DNA of 43,077 bases, taken from the NCBI GenBank assembly GCA_934663645.1, contig CAKUKR010000011.1, forward strand, positions 1 to 43,077, in the 5' to 3' direction. Shown here one piece after another: positions 1-8,213 of the stretch (positions are counted from its first letter, which is position 1; the number at the start of each line of letters is the position of its first letter). Under the pieces are notes generated by a model that did no database searches, had not been told where the DNA came from, and saw only the letters and a list, made by a program, of their open reading frames with translations. The position numbers and the translations under genes are program-made. Source of the stretch: an uncultured Muribaculaceae bacterium (GTDB taxonomy: Bacteria; Bacteroidota; Bacteroidia; Bacteroidales; Muribaculaceae).

Positions 1-498
1 TCTGTCAGCAAGATTGTCAGCGAAATTGACAAGCTCGTCCTCGCCTCCGGCAATGCCGCAAATCTGCGCATCACTCCCGAGATGGTAGAGCGCAACATCG
101 GCGTGAGCAAGGACTTCAACTCCTTCGAGCTGGTTAACGCACTCTCCACGCGCAACTATGCCAAGGCAATGCGCATAGTTGATTCGTTTGCAAAAAATCC
201 GCGCCAGAACCCAACGGAAAAGGTGTGTCCCGCGATATTCTCATTCTATCAGAACATGGTGATTGCGACTTTTCAGAAGGACAAGTCTGACGCATCGCTG
301 ATGAAAGCCCTCGGACTGAAGAATACCTTTGCCCTGCGTGACATCAAGAGCGGCCTGCAGCACATCGATGCCCACAAGGCCGTAATGTGCGTAGACGCGA
401 TACGCCGCTTTGACGCCATGACCAAAGGCATTGGTTCGATGCAGAACAGCCACCAGCTCCTGAAAGAGCTCATCTTCAAGCTCTTCACCCTCCGCTGA
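1..498 (+). CDS. holA: DNA polymerase III subunit delta, C-terminal part
   Basis: The frame is open from base 1 to a TGA at 496-498, giving the last 165 residues of a protein that begins outside the window. The sequence resembles the end of HolA, the clamp-loader delta subunit that opens the beta sliding clamp: a 'LRITPEMVERNIGVSKDFN' segment followed by an all-helical collar-like region (roughly residues 40-165 of this fragment) rich in Leu, Ala and Lys. In this family the S/K-D-x-N-x-F-E-L segment joins the AAA+ lid to the collar domain. The AAA+ module itself is missing because of the window edge, so the call relies on the C-terminal half only. The gene converges on the LicD gene, with only 25 nt between the two stop codons. 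Confidence 0.85.
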   Translation, partial: SVSKIVSEIDKLVLASGNAANLRITPEMVERNIGVSKDFNSFELVNALSTRNYAKAMRIVDSFAKNPRQNPTEKVCPAIFSFYQNMVIATFQKDKSDASLMKALGLKNTFALRDIKSGLQHIDAHKAVMCVDAIRRFDAMTKGIGSMQNSHQLLKELIFKLFTLR

Positions 499-523
499 CA
501 ACATTTATAGTGCGAATTCTTAC

Positions 524-1312
524 CTATAAATCGAAATTGCCATCGCTATTAAAAGCATAATGAGTAAGACGATGCACTTCGTCTGGCAATTTCATATAGT
601 CTCCGAAAACATTTTTCAGATAGAGGTCTGTCAGACGAGGCGCGAAGAATTTGTACCCTTCAAATTCTATTTCAACTGGAGGCAGAATTTCATCGTTAGC
701 CATGTTTATACGGCAATGACGGCCATAACACAAGTCAAGTTTGCCATGTTTTGGAGTGAAGAGGCGAGCTACCCCAGTTAATCTTTTCTGCAGATGCCAT
801 ATACAACTCTTTGTAAACTTACAGTGGCAGCTATTGTGCAGGAAGTTGTTGGCTTTCCAAATTACATAGGCGAATCCTTTGAGGGTCGGTTCTACAGGAA
901 AAATGTCAATGAATGCACCTCTGTATTTGTACGCGCTATCTGCTTTGTCACTTTGCAAGTAGTCTCCCTTGTCATCTCTGATTTTTGCAAAATCGAGGAA
1001 GTAATTTGGGTCTGTTTTATGTGTCTGTAGATGAAATCCCGCCGGAAGGCCATTTTCTGCTAATGTGCAAAAACGGTGGAAGTCAGTCATAGTCATTTCA
1101 ATGTCAATGTCGTCGTCCCATGGGATGAATCCGCCGTGTCTTACAGCTCCGAGAAGTGTACCACCCTCCAGCCAGTATGGTATTCCTTGTTCACGGCAAA
1201 ACAGGTCTATTGCTTTCAATATCTCAAGTTGTCGTAATTGCATATTGCGGAGGTCTGAACCATCAGGATTGTACCTAGACCTGAGAATTTCGTGTATTGA
1301 CTTGTCAATCAT
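524..1312 (-). CDS. LicD family phosphotransferase/nucleotidyltransferase-fold protein
   Basis: 262 residues. The core motif of the LicD family (distant relatives of the nucleotidyltransferase fold) is clear at residues about 47-73: [14 protein letters not shown], then Ile-Pro-Trp-Asp-Asp-Asp-Ile-Asp, which supplies the acidic metal-binding residues. A later '[10 protein letters not shown]' segment is also typical. Family members transfer phosphocholine or related groups onto cell-surface glycans; the donor and acceptor here cannot be told. The start codon lies inside the end of the flippase gene (8-nt overlap, ATGATTGA), so the two are co-transcribed and probably co-translated. Base composition is low in GC compared with the housekeeping genes further right, which suggests surface-polysaccharide DNA gained by transfer. 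Confidence 0.88.
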   Translation of the reverse strand: MIDKSIHEILRSRYNPDGSDLRNMQLRQLEILKAIDLFCREQGIPYWLEGGTLLGAVRHGGFIPWDDDIDIEMTMTDFHRFCTLAENGLPAGFHLQTHKTDPNYFLDFAKIRDDKGDYLQSDKADSAYKYRGAFIDIFPVEPTLKGFAYVIWKANNFLHNSCHCKFTKSCIWHLQKRLTGVARLFTPKHGKLDLCYGRHCRINMANDEILPPVEIEFEGYKFFAPRLTDLYLKNVFGDYMKLPDEVHRLTHYAFNSDGNFDL

Positions 1313-2783
1313 GTTTGTTGTTTTTGTTTCGTGAGAAGAAAGTTACGAGGTAACTGTGTATTTGGAGGTATGATTCATCACGTGTATAACGCATGCAAAG
1401 CGCATACGCTACTGCACATAGAGGAATATCTAACAAAAATGTCAATTCTGTATTTAGGTTGAACTTTCCTACTATGAATACTATGGGTATAAAAGTCAAT
1501 GATGACAATATATACCGCAGTGTAGATGCATTAAATATGCCAAGTTTGATCTTCAACTGTTTACGTATAAACAAGATACACAACGTTTGAAAAACAATTT
1601 CACTTGCGAATGTACACGCGAGCGACAGCCGCGGGGTCAGTATTTGGCATAATGCTAAGTTTAATGCCACATTGAGCAATCCGCAAAAGATGTTGTAAAC
1701 AACAAGTCGTCGTTCCTTGCCATGTAAAAAAATGACCTGATTGTACATTATCGACTCCACTGCATGCAGTATAAGCCTAATTGAGAAGAGCTGCATTGCA
1801 GGCACTGCAGGTGCAAATGCAGCTCCTCCGAAGAAGTCGATTACCTTATCGGAAAGCAGGCATAGTCCGATGCCAGAGGGGATGGTCAAGAACAACACGA
1901 AACGCATGATTTTAAGGAGCGTTTCCTGATACATCTGCTTGTTTTCTTTGAGGTATAGCGAGAGCCGTGGCAGTGTCGCGAACACGATTGCGAGCATCAT
2001 TGAACGGGTCATTTCGACTATCTTTTGTCCCAAAGTGAAGTATGCGACATTTTCAGTGTTGGTGAAATGTCCCAGTATTGTGCGATCGGCCATCGTATAA
2101 AGAATGGCTGTGTTGTTTAGCACAAGAACAGTCAGCAGCGGCACTATATATGGTTTGAAATTCAGCCCTGAAAAAAGTTCATTTGCAGGTATGCCGACAC
2201 GGTGTCTTCCATATATATAGCTGACAAGGTTGCCCACTATAGTGACCACGCACGTTATAAAAACGTAGACATAAACGTCTTTGTCTGATTGCACAAATAC
2301 AAAGAAGAAAACGAGACTAAGGGTGCGTACCAGTATTGTTTTTATTGTTATGAAACGGAATTCTTCTATTGCTTCAACATACCATTCAATATAAAAAACT
2401 TGTGCCACGAGGTTGCCGCAAAGAATCCATGAGATGTTTCGCAGCAATGGGTCATGTATGAAGAAAAATACAAAGGCTACATACACACACAGTATGGAAA
2501 GGTTGCTGAGCACATTGATGCAACATAGGTTGCGGAATATCTGCTGGACGAGTGCAGGGTTTGACCGGTTTGCGCTTATTTCACGCAGTCCGTAGTTGTA
2601 TGTGCCAAGCAAACCGATGGTCGTGAAATATCCCACAAGCACCGTAGCATATTCTATGCTGCCGATGTTTGCTGGGCCGAGCACTCGGTATACATAGCGC
2701 GTTACAATCAATGGCAGGAGGGCATTGAACAGCGTCAATGTCCCCTTGGCTATTATATTGCCCACCAATGAGTGCTTTGCCAT
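1305..2783 (-). CDS. Polysaccharide flippase, Wzx/MATE-like (oligosaccharide flippase family)
   Basis: 492 residues from the chosen ATG at 2783. The protein is almost wholly hydrophobic with about 12-14 membrane segments, and begins with a short basic head followed by '[19 protein letters not shown]' and '[17 protein letters not shown]', the classic opening of flippases that move lipid-linked O-antigen or capsule units across the inner membrane. An in-frame ATG at 2888 would add 35 residues (basic and Cys-rich, no membrane helix) that are not typical of the family, so 2783 is preferred; the predicted promoter is upstream of both. Together with the overlapping LicD gene this is a small glycan export/decoration unit without glycosyltransferases nearby. 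The local sequence is markedly AT-rich (about 35-40% GC in sampled lines), unlike pgk or the TonB genes. Confidence 0.9.
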   Translation of the reverse strand: MAKHSLVGNIIAKGTLTLFNALLPLIVTRYVYRVLGPANIGSIEYATVLVGYFTTIGLLGTYNYGLREISANRSNPALVQQIFRNLCCINVLSNLSILCVYVAFVFFFIHDPLLRNISWILCGNLVAQVFYIEWYVEAIEEFRFITIKTILVRTLSLVFFFVFVQSDKDVYVYVFITCVVTIVGNLVSYIYGRHRVGIPANELFSGLNFKPYIVPLLTVLVLNNTAILYTMADRTILGHFTNTENVAYFTLGQKIVEMTRSMMLAIVFATLPRLSLYLKENKQMYQETLLKIMRFVLFLTIPSGIGLCLLSDKVIDFFGGAAFAPAVPAMQLFSIRLILHAVESIMYNQVIFLHGKERRLVVYNIFCGLLNVALNLALCQILTPRLSLACTFASEIVFQTLCILFIRKQLKIKLGIFNASTLRYILSSLTFIPIVFIVGKFNLNTELTFLLDIPLCAVAYALCMRYTRDESYLQIHSYLVTFFSRNKNNKHD

Positions 2784-2927
2784 ACTATTGCTCAAAAATG
2801 AACAGTCGGTCGGAGAGATGAATGCAATTTTGCAATTCGGTATACCAAAGAGGCAGTGCGGTCTGCGTCTAGACTTGCCCAGTTGCAAAAAGCAGGTTTA
2901 ATGCTTGTTATGCCACGGCATACTCTA

Positions 2928-2959
2928 CAAAATTACTGCTTTTTTCCGTAATACGCAAT
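2928..2959 (-). promoter_or_regulatory. Promoter for the flippase-licD operon
   Basis: On the minus strand the sequence reads TAATTTTG (complement of 2928-2935), a perfect Bacteroidetes -7 box, with ATTG (2956-2959) as a -33 box 20 nt upstream. Transcription would begin near 2921, leaving a leader of about 137 nt before the ATG at 2783. Confidence 0.6.
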
Positions 2960-2982
2960 GTCTTAACCAATAATATAACAAA

Positions 2983-3014
2983 AAACAGGGCGAACCAAAT
3001 GGTTTGCCCTGTTT
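2983..3014 (-). terminator. Rho-independent terminator of the TonB operon
   Basis: A 14-bp inverted repeat (2983-2996 with 3001-3014, one internal mismatch) has a 4-nt loop. On the minus strand it is followed by TTTTTGTTATATT. It lies 20 nt after the tonB stop codon. Confidence 0.85.
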
Positions 3015-3033
3015 GTATTAGTGACTATTGTTA

Positions 3034-3906
3034 TTATCGTGCGAGTTTGAAGGTCACGGGGAGTGTGAAGTAGCTTCGTACAGCCTGGCCGTTGTTCTTG
3101 CCGGGCTGCCATTTCGGCATTCTCTTCACGACGCGGATTGCCTCCTGGTCGAGGTCCTTGTCAACACCCTTTGCAACTGTCACCTGTTCGATAGAACCGT
3201 CTTTGTTGACAACGAAGCGGACAATCACGCGACCCTGAATGTCGTTCTGCTGTGCACGCTCCGGATAACGGAGGTTCTTCTGCAGCCATGAGTACAATGC
3301 AGACTCGCCGCCAGGGAATTCAGCACGCTGCTCTACGGCGGTGAAAATCTTCTCTGGTTCGTGTTTCTCAACCACCTTGGGTTCGGGTTCGGGTTCTTTC
3401 ACCTTCACCTGTTCCTGAACGGCTTTGAAACGGTCGGCGTCGTCGCTACCCTCTTGGTTAACGACGCCACGGGCGGTGTCGTCCTGTTTCTGCTCTTCCT
3501 GGGTCATCACCTCGTTCTTCACCTTGTCGGCATCCACGATTGCAATCTGAGTCACCTGCACTGTTGCAAGCACCTCTTCCTTGACCTCGGGAATCTCCTG
3601 CTCAAACTTCTGCTCTTCGGGCTGCTCCTCTTCCGGAGCTTCCTCCTCGGCAAATTGAGCCTGAGACATCGCTTCTGCTCTTGCCCGAGCTTCCTCCTCG
3701 GCACGCAGTTCAGCCTGCCAGTTGTTGTAGATAGAGAAGCCCCAAACTGCAAGTGCAACTACAAAAAGGCCGATAAGAGTGAACAGAGCTGCGAGATTAT
3801 GACGCTTGTCGCTTTTGCGACGCATCTGGTAGGCTCCGAACTCCTTGTTCTTGCCTTCAAATATCATGTCGTCCCATGCGCGGGAAGTTAGATCTATATT
3901 TGCCAT
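3034..3906 (-). CDS. tonB: Energy transducer TonB
   Basis: 290 residues. There is a cytoplasmic head (1-35) with the Bacteroidetes 'FEGKNKEFGAYQMRR' signature, one membrane helix at about 37-59, then a long periplasmic linker rich in Glu, Pro and Lys (about 65-190). The C-terminal TonB domain (about 190-290) contains the FPGG-x-x-x-L-x-x-W-L and Y-P-x-x-A-x-x-x-x-x-Q-G-R-V-x-V-x-F motifs and ends 'WQPGKNNGQAVRSYFTLPV'. TonB passes proton-motive energy from the ExbB/ExbD motor to outer-membrane SusC-like and other TonB-dependent transporters. It is the last gene of an exbB-exbD-exbD-tonB operon, 35 nt after the second exbD, and is closed by a strong terminator. Confidence 0.95.
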   Translation of the reverse strand: MANIDLTSRAWDDMIFEGKNKEFGAYQMRRKSDKRHNLAALFTLIGLFVVALAVWGFSIYNNWQAELRAEEEARARAEAMSQAQFAEEEAPEEEQPEEQKFEQEIPEVKEEVLATVQVTQIAIVDADKVKNEVMTQEEQKQDDTARGVVNQEGSDDADRFKAVQEQVKVKEPEPEPKVVEKHEPEKIFTAVEQRAEFPGGESALYSWLQKNLRYPERAQQNDIQGRVIVRFVVNKDGSIEQVTVAKGVDKDLDQEAIRVVKRMPKWQPGKNNGQAVRSYFTLPVTFKLAR

Positions 3907-3941
3907 AATATGATTCTTTTATAGGGTTAATAAATCCAACA

Positions 3942-4721
3942 TCACTTGTGGTGACGGTTTTGATAATCAATAAGCATCACAGAGTCGGTCTTGGTCATGT
4001 TGTCAATCTGATACTTGGAAATCTGATTGATCTGCATCTCGTCAAGCACTTCTACGAGAGAGCCGTAAGAAGCCTGAGGCGTTGACTTGATGATAATAAC
4101 CGGTTTTCTCAGTTTATCATCGCGACGAACCTTTGCAGCTTCCTCGTTAAACTTAGCGAGAGCTTGCTCACGGCCTTCCTTGGTTTCCATATCGCCGAAC
4201 TTACCCGCATCGTAGTCGTCCTTGAGCTTTTTGTACTTAGCCCAAACTTCCTTGTTGCGTTGTCTGATAATTTCACGTATACCGCGCGGAGTAGGTTCGC
4301 CGGCTTTAACCTCGTCGGGGAGGAACTCTGACTTCTGAAGGTTGTTGTTGGCGGCGAGGCTTTCGGGCGAATTAAGATCGGCGCCGTTGCCGGGCTTGCC
4401 AAAATAGTAATAAACTTCATTTACAACCTTGCCGTTCACGGAGTCCACGTCAAAGGAACCGGGTTTGCGTTTAGCGTCGAGGATGATAGTCACAGCGTCA
4501 TCAGCAGAAGCCTGTGACATATTGTCAACATTGTCAACCTTCTCGTTGGAGGGAAGCGCGATGTTGAGTGTCTGCGACTTGATCATGGTGGTACAGAGCA
4601 TGAAGAATGTTATAAGCAACATGTTCATGTCAACCATAGGCGTAAAGTCGACGCGGATGGCCATTTTCTTCTGGTGGGACTTGCCTTTGCCGCCACCGTT
4701 GTTTTGCTGAACTTCTGCCAT
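3942..4721 (-). CDS. ExbD/TolR biopolymer transport protein, second copy (long form)
   Basis: 259 residues. The protein has a basic N-terminus (Gly/Lys-rich, 1-23), then 'VDFTPMVDMNMLLITFFML', a single helix carrying the conserved proton-coupling Asp at residue 31, then a periplasmic domain ending in 'YGSLVEVLDEMQINQISKYQ', typical of ExbD/TolR. Compared with the roughly 140-residue E. coli ExbD it has an insertion of about 100 mostly charged residues in the middle (about 85-190), a recurrent trait of Bacteroidetes ExbD proteins. It follows the first exbD by a single base, implying tight translational coupling. The pair of different ExbD proteins may form a mixed motor dimer; this is inference. 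Confidence 0.93.
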   Translation of the reverse strand: MAEVQQNNGGGKGKSHQKKMAIRVDFTPMVDMNMLLITFFMLCTTMIKSQTLNIALPSNEKVDNVDNMSQASADDAVTIILDAKRKPGSFDVDSVNGKVVNEVYYYFGKPGNGADLNSPESLAANNNLQKSEFLPDEVKAGEPTPRGIREIIRQRNKEVWAKYKKLKDDYDAGKFGDMETKEGREQALAKFNEEAAKVRRDDKLRKPVIIIKSTPQASYGSLVEVLDEMQINQISKYQIDNMTKTDSVMLIDYQNRHHK

Positions 4722-4722
4722 A

Positions 4723-5448
4723 TTATTCTTCTGCCCCCTTCAGTGCTGTAAGTAAGGTAAACTTATTCATGTGGATAGTCTGGAGGTTATCCATGACCAT
4801 GTGTATAACTTCGAAGGCAGTGTTCTGGTCAGCCTTTATAGCCACACCGCTGCCGCTCTTGATAGCGTCAGTGAGGTTGGTGTTGTCTGACTGGCGCATG
4901 GCCTTCATCCACAGCTGGAATTCGTTGGGATGAGATTCATCCTCATTCCAAGAGATAGGAATGCCGGTGATGTGGTTGGGGTTGTTGTCCTTTCCCATCA
5001 TCCAGTTGTCCATTTTGGTCTGTCCTTCGGGTTGTGAAGCAAGGCTGAGAAATTCTCCCATTTGCTTCAAGGGTACGCCGAAAGAGTTGAGTTTGCTGAA
5101 CGCAAACTTTTGCTCATCCGAGAATTGGATTTTATCCTTATGTTGAGCGTTGTAGAGTTCGGCTACCTTGTCAAGCAATGCCATGCGCATCTTCTCATTG
5201 GAATATGTCTGAGACGTGTCATTGTTCATAGTAAGCCAAACTTTGCCTTGAGGACTAACCAACACTTGAACGTAGTTGGTTTCCTGTACCTTTTCCTCTG
5301 ATATGGAGGCCGGTGTAATAACGGTGGTAGGCTCCTTAGAGAGGAAGGTAGATGTCAACATGAAGAAGGTAAGCAAAAGCACGGTCACGTCACTCATCGC
5401 CGTCATGTCGATGAATGTACTCTTTCTTGCTATTTTTACTCTTCCCAT
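4723..5448 (-). CDS. ExbD/TolR biopolymer transport protein, first copy
   Basis: 241 residues. Residues 1-40 hold 'FIDMTAMSDVTVLLLTFFML' with the conserved membrane Asp at residue 20. The periplasmic part is longer than usual and ends with 'DQNTAFEVIHMVMDNLQTIHMNKFTLLT', the C-terminal helix-strand pattern of ExbD. It differs clearly from its downstream neighbour in both the linker and the end, so the two are not a recent duplication. It lies 60 nt after exbB in the TonB energy-transduction operon. Confidence 0.92.
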   Translation of the reverse strand: MGRVKIARKSTFIDMTAMSDVTVLLLTFFMLTSTFLSKEPTTVITPASISEEKVQETNYVQVLVSPQGKVWLTMNNDTSQTYSNEKMRMALLDKVAELYNAQHKDKIQFSDEQKFAFSKLNSFGVPLKQMGEFLSLASQPEGQTKMDNWMMGKDNNPNHITGIPISWNEDESHPNEFQLWMKAMRQSDNTNLTDAIKSGSGVAIKADQNTAFEVIHMVMDNLQTIHMNKFTLLTALKGAEE

Positions 5449-5508
5449 ATTAGCTATAAACTTAATTCGGTTTGATTATTAGAAATTCTTGTCGTCCTGT
5501 GCGGATGA

Positions 5509-6372
5509 TCAGTGAGTAGCTGAGAATGTAGCTACGATTGAGAAACCGATTTCGTCGATAGCGTAGGTCAGGTTGTCGATCTTGTTTGTGTAGAAGTTGT
5601 AAGAGATAACGGCAAGAGCACCAGTGGCGATACCGAATGCGGTGTTGACAAGTGCCTCGGAGATACCGGTTGACAGCTCTGTTGAGTCAGGAGAGCCTGA
5701 GCTTGCAAGAGCCTGGAATGATTTGATCATACCGAGCACAGTACCGAGAAGACCGACGAGAGTACCGAGAGTGGTAAGTGTAGCCACGATGGGGAGGTTC
5801 TGAGAGAGTGACGGCATCTCGAGTGCAGTGGCCTCTTCAACCTCGTTGCGGAGTGTAGTGAGCTTCTGCTCCTTGCTGAGAGTCTCGTTCTTGTCGAGTT
5901 CTTTGTACTTCACGAGTGTGCTGTACACAACAGCAGCAACGGAACCTTTCTGCTTTTTGCAGCGATCCATAGCCTTGTCAATCTGACCGGCAGCGAGGTC
6001 AGCCTTGATGCCAGCGACAAACTTGGTGGTGTTGCCCTTGCCGAAAGCGGAGCTGATGGCAATCCAGCGCTCAACTGAGAGGACGATAACTGTGAGGAGC
6101 AGGGTCATCAGGATAGGCACGATGAAACCGCCCTTGTAGACAGTACCGAGGAGGTTGAGGGGATGTCCGGCATCGGGGTCGTTACCCTCAAAGTTGCCGG
6201 GCGCACCCATCACGAAGAGGAAGATGCAGATGCCGACGATGAGGCAGGCGACAATCACGAGGAATGCGTTGCGGATACCGCGGACATTGCTGATGTTGTC
6301 ATTGTTTTTCTTTGCCGCAGGTTTCGCTGCAGCGGGCTTGGTAGCCTGAGGCTTAGGAGTTTGAGCTTCCAT
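5509..6372 (-). CDS. exbB: MotA/TolQ/ExbB proton channel protein
   Basis: 287 residues. There is an Ala/Lys/Pro-rich cytoplasmic head (1-25), a first helix at about 34-56, a second at about 78-100 ('GGFIVPILMTLLLTVIVLS'), a cytoplasmic loop with many charged residues, then two helices in 'VATLTTLGTLVGLLGTVLGM' and 'EALVNTAFGIATGALAVISY'. These last two carry the conserved Thr and small residues of the MotA_ExbB domain that line the proton path. It is the first gene of the operon, and its product would form the stator ring that the two ExbD helices enter. The symbol follows the family name; TolQ cannot be strictly excluded, but a tonB gene downstream in the same operon favours ExbB. Confidence 0.93.
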   Translation of the reverse strand: MEAQTPKPQATKPAAAKPAAKKNNDNISNVRGIRNAFLVIVACLIVGICIFLFVMGAPGNFEGNDPDAGHPLNLLGTVYKGGFIVPILMTLLLTVIVLSVERWIAISSAFGKGNTTKFVAGIKADLAAGQIDKAMDRCKKQKGSVAAVVYSTLVKYKELDKNETLSKEQKLTTLRNEVEEATALEMPSLSQNLPIVATLTTLGTLVGLLGTVLGMIKSFQALASSGSPDSTELSTGISEALVNTAFGIATGALAVISYNFYTNKIDNLTYAIDEIGFSIVATFSATH

Positions 6373-6570
6373 AACTTAAATTAGTTTGTTATTGATATTA
6401 TGTTTGTTACTATGTTGTTTGCGGCGAAACGCGACATCAGGATGCCATGGGTGGCTGCCTGTGCCGTGTGTCCTCCGCGAAGTTGATTTGAGTTAAAGTC
6501 ATAATCCGGTTCAAAGCGGCATCCAAAGGGAAGCAGTGTTCGTCTCCGCACAATTCACCCTTAGACATTG

Positions 6571-6601
6571 CAAAGTTAGCATAATTTCCAATCAATCCAA
6601 T
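6571..6601 (-). promoter_or_regulatory. Promoter of the exbB-exbD-exbD-tonB operon
   Basis: The minus strand reads TAACTTTG (complement of 6571-6578), a perfect TAnnTTTG -7 box, with ATTG (6598-6601) as a -33 box 19 nt upstream. Confidence 0.6.
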
Positions 6602-6718
6602 AAGTTGGGACGTGAAATATTTGTGAAATCTTTCGCATGGTTTTCACTGCAACGCAACAGCCTTGTTGTTTCTTGCATGCAATAATATGTTGTATAGCAT
6701 ATTTTGCGGCATAAAGTA

Positions 6719-6755
6719 CAAGTCCGGCACACCCCGTATGGGAGAGCCGGACTTG
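6719..6755 (-). terminator. Terminator of pgk
   Basis: A perfect 10-bp GC-rich inverted repeat, CAAGTCCGGC (6719-6728) with GCCGGACTTG (6746-6755), has a 17-nt loop that can itself pair CCC with GGG. On the minus strand it is followed by TACTTTATG, a weak T-tract. It lies about 55 nt after the pgk stop. Confidence 0.7.
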
Positions 6756-6809
6756 ATGATATGTCTTTGCGGTTTGTTCAAAATCGGATTATCCTTAGTT
6801 GGAGCTTGG

Positions 6810-8060
6810 TCAACCATTGATAGCGGCAATGCCTGGCAGCACTTTCCCTTCGATAGCTTCGAGGAGTGCACCGCCGCCTGTAGAAACGTATGACACGCGG
6901 TCGGCAAGGCCGAACTTGTTGATGCATGCTACAGAGTCACCTCCGCCCACGAGCGAGAATGCGCCGTTGTCAGTAGCTTCGACAATCGCGTCGGCAATGG
7001 CACGCGAGCCGGCGGCAAAGTTGTCAAACTCGAACACGCCGGCAGGGCCGTTCCAGAGTATTGTCTTGGCTGGGAGGATTGCCTCGCGGTATGCACGACG
7101 GGTTTCCGGGCCAACATCGAGGCCCATCCAGCCATCTGGTATGTCGTTTGTCGGGCAGATCTGCGTATTCGCATCGTTGCTGAACTTGTCGGCGACAACA
7201 CTGTCGGAGCCAAGCACGAGGTTGACGCCTTTCGCCTTTGCCTTTGCCATTATGTCGAGCGCAAGGTCGAGCTTGTCGTCCTCGCAGAGGGAGCTGCCGA
7301 TGTTGCCTCCCATGGCCTTGGCGAATGTATAGACCATGCCGCCGCAGAGGATCAGGTTGTCAACCTTGTCCATGAGGTTCTCGATTATGCCGATCTTGGT
7401 TGATACTTTTGAGCCGCCCATGATTGCGGTGAAGGGGCGTTTGATGTCCTTGAGTATGTTGTCAACGGCAGTCACTTCCTTTTCCATGAGGAGGCCGAGC
7501 ATCTTGTGGTCTGCGTCGAAATAGTCGGCGATGACAGCAGTAGATGCGTGCTTGCGGTGTGCAGTGCCGAAAGCGTCGTTCACATAAACATCAGCGTAGC
7601 TTGCCAGCTTCTTGGCAAACTCCTTCTGTTTCTGTTTCATCTCCTGTTTGGCCTCGTCGTATTTTGGATCAGCCTTGTCAATGCCGATGGGCTTGCCCTC
7701 CTCCTCGGCGTGGAAGCGGAGGTTCTCGAGCATCAGCACTTCGCCTGGAGCGAGTGCGGCAGCAGCGTCGGAAGCGTCGGCTGCATCAGGTGCGAATTTC
7801 ACGTCGCGACCAAGAGCCTTGGCTACTGCATCCTTGATTTGGATGAGGGAAAGTTTCGGGTTCACCTTGCCTTTAGGCTTGCCCATGTGCGACATGATGA
7901 TGAGGCTCCCGCCGTCGTCCAGAATCTTCTTCAACGTGGGGAGGGCACCGCGAATACGGGTGTCGTCAGTGATGTTTCCATTGTCATCGAGGGGGACGTT
8001 GAAATCCACCCGGACAATTACCTTTTTACCTGAGAAATTAAAACTATCAATCTTTGCCAT
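6810..8060 (-). CDS. pgk: Phosphoglycerate kinase
   Basis: 416 residues, the usual bacterial length. The enzyme converts 1,3-bisphosphoglycerate and ADP to 3-phosphoglycerate and ATP in glycolysis. The N-terminal signature '[18 protein letters not shown]' (about 12-29), the substrate-binding '[17 protein letters not shown]' (about 58-74), the '[18 protein letters not shown]' hinge region, and the C-terminal ATP-site glycines in '[14 protein letters not shown]' and '[14 protein letters not shown]' are all present. It appears to be monocistronic, with its own promoter box upstream and a hairpin terminator downstream. Confidence 0.98.
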   Translation of the reverse strand: MAKIDSFNFSGKKVIVRVDFNVPLDDNGNITDDTRIRGALPTLKKILDDGGSLIIMSHMGKPKGKVNPKLSLIQIKDAVAKALGRDVKFAPDAADASDAAAALAPGEVLMLENLRFHAEEEGKPIGIDKADPKYDEAKQEMKQKQKEFAKKLASYADVYVNDAFGTAHRKHASTAVIADYFDADHKMLGLLMEKEVTAVDNILKDIKRPFTAIMGGSKVSTKIGIIENLMDKVDNLILCGGMVYTFAKAMGGNIGSSLCEDDKLDLALDIMAKAKAKGVNLVLGSDSVVADKFSNDANTQICPTNDIPDGWMGLDVGPETRRAYREAILPAKTILWNGPAGVFEFDNFAAGSRAIADAIVEATDNGAFSLVGGGDSVACINKFGLADRVSYVSTGGGALLEAIEGKVLPGIAAING

Positions 8061-8098
8061 TGTGATATGTAATTAGATTATCAATAATTGGCTGGGTG

Positions 8099-8106
8099 CA
8101 AAGGTA
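8099..8106 (-). promoter_or_regulatory. -7 box of the pgk promoter
   Basis: The minus strand reads TACCTTTG followed by C, matching the Bacteroidetes TAnnTTTG box, 39 nt before the pgk start. No convincing -33 TTTG lies at the expected distance. Confidence 0.5.
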
Positions 8107-8155
8107 CAAAAAATATGGGATATACACGCCAGCAGGACACAAATCAACGCCTGGT

Positions 8156-8188
8156 TTTGGCTCAATTCGCGCAAATAGAGTAATTTTG
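8156..8188 (+). promoter_or_regulatory. Promoter of the kinase-RapZ / nucleotidyltransferase operon
   Basis: TTTG at 8156-8159 and TAATTTTG at 8181-8188 are separated by 21 nt, a textbook Bacteroidetes promoter. It is divergent from pgk. The start site would be near 8195, about 20 nt before the ATG at 8214. Confidence 0.75.
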
Positions 8189-8213
8189 TACGTCCAAACA
8201 CGAACCAACTGAA

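Larger units (their letters stand above)
6373..6809 (-). other. Intergenic region: exbB leader, promoter and pgk terminator
   Basis: This 437-nt stretch between pgk and exbB holds, in minus-strand order, the pgk terminator (6719-6755), the predicted exbB promoter (6571-6601) and a roughly 190-nt untranslated leader before the exbB ATG at 6372. The leader contains a 43-codon open frame (6437-6568) discussed under findings. No tRNA or riboswitch class was recognised. Confidence 0.6.

Noticed and set aside
504..530. TTTATAG/CTATAAA inverted repeat between holA and licD
   Set aside because: All A/T but one pair, and it includes the licD stop; too unstable to call a terminator.
2784..2888. 35-residue N-terminal extension of the flippase
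   Set aside because: An in-frame ATG at 2888 exists downstream of the predicted promoter, but the extension is basic and Cys-rich, unlike flippase starts; 2783 begins exactly at the conserved head.
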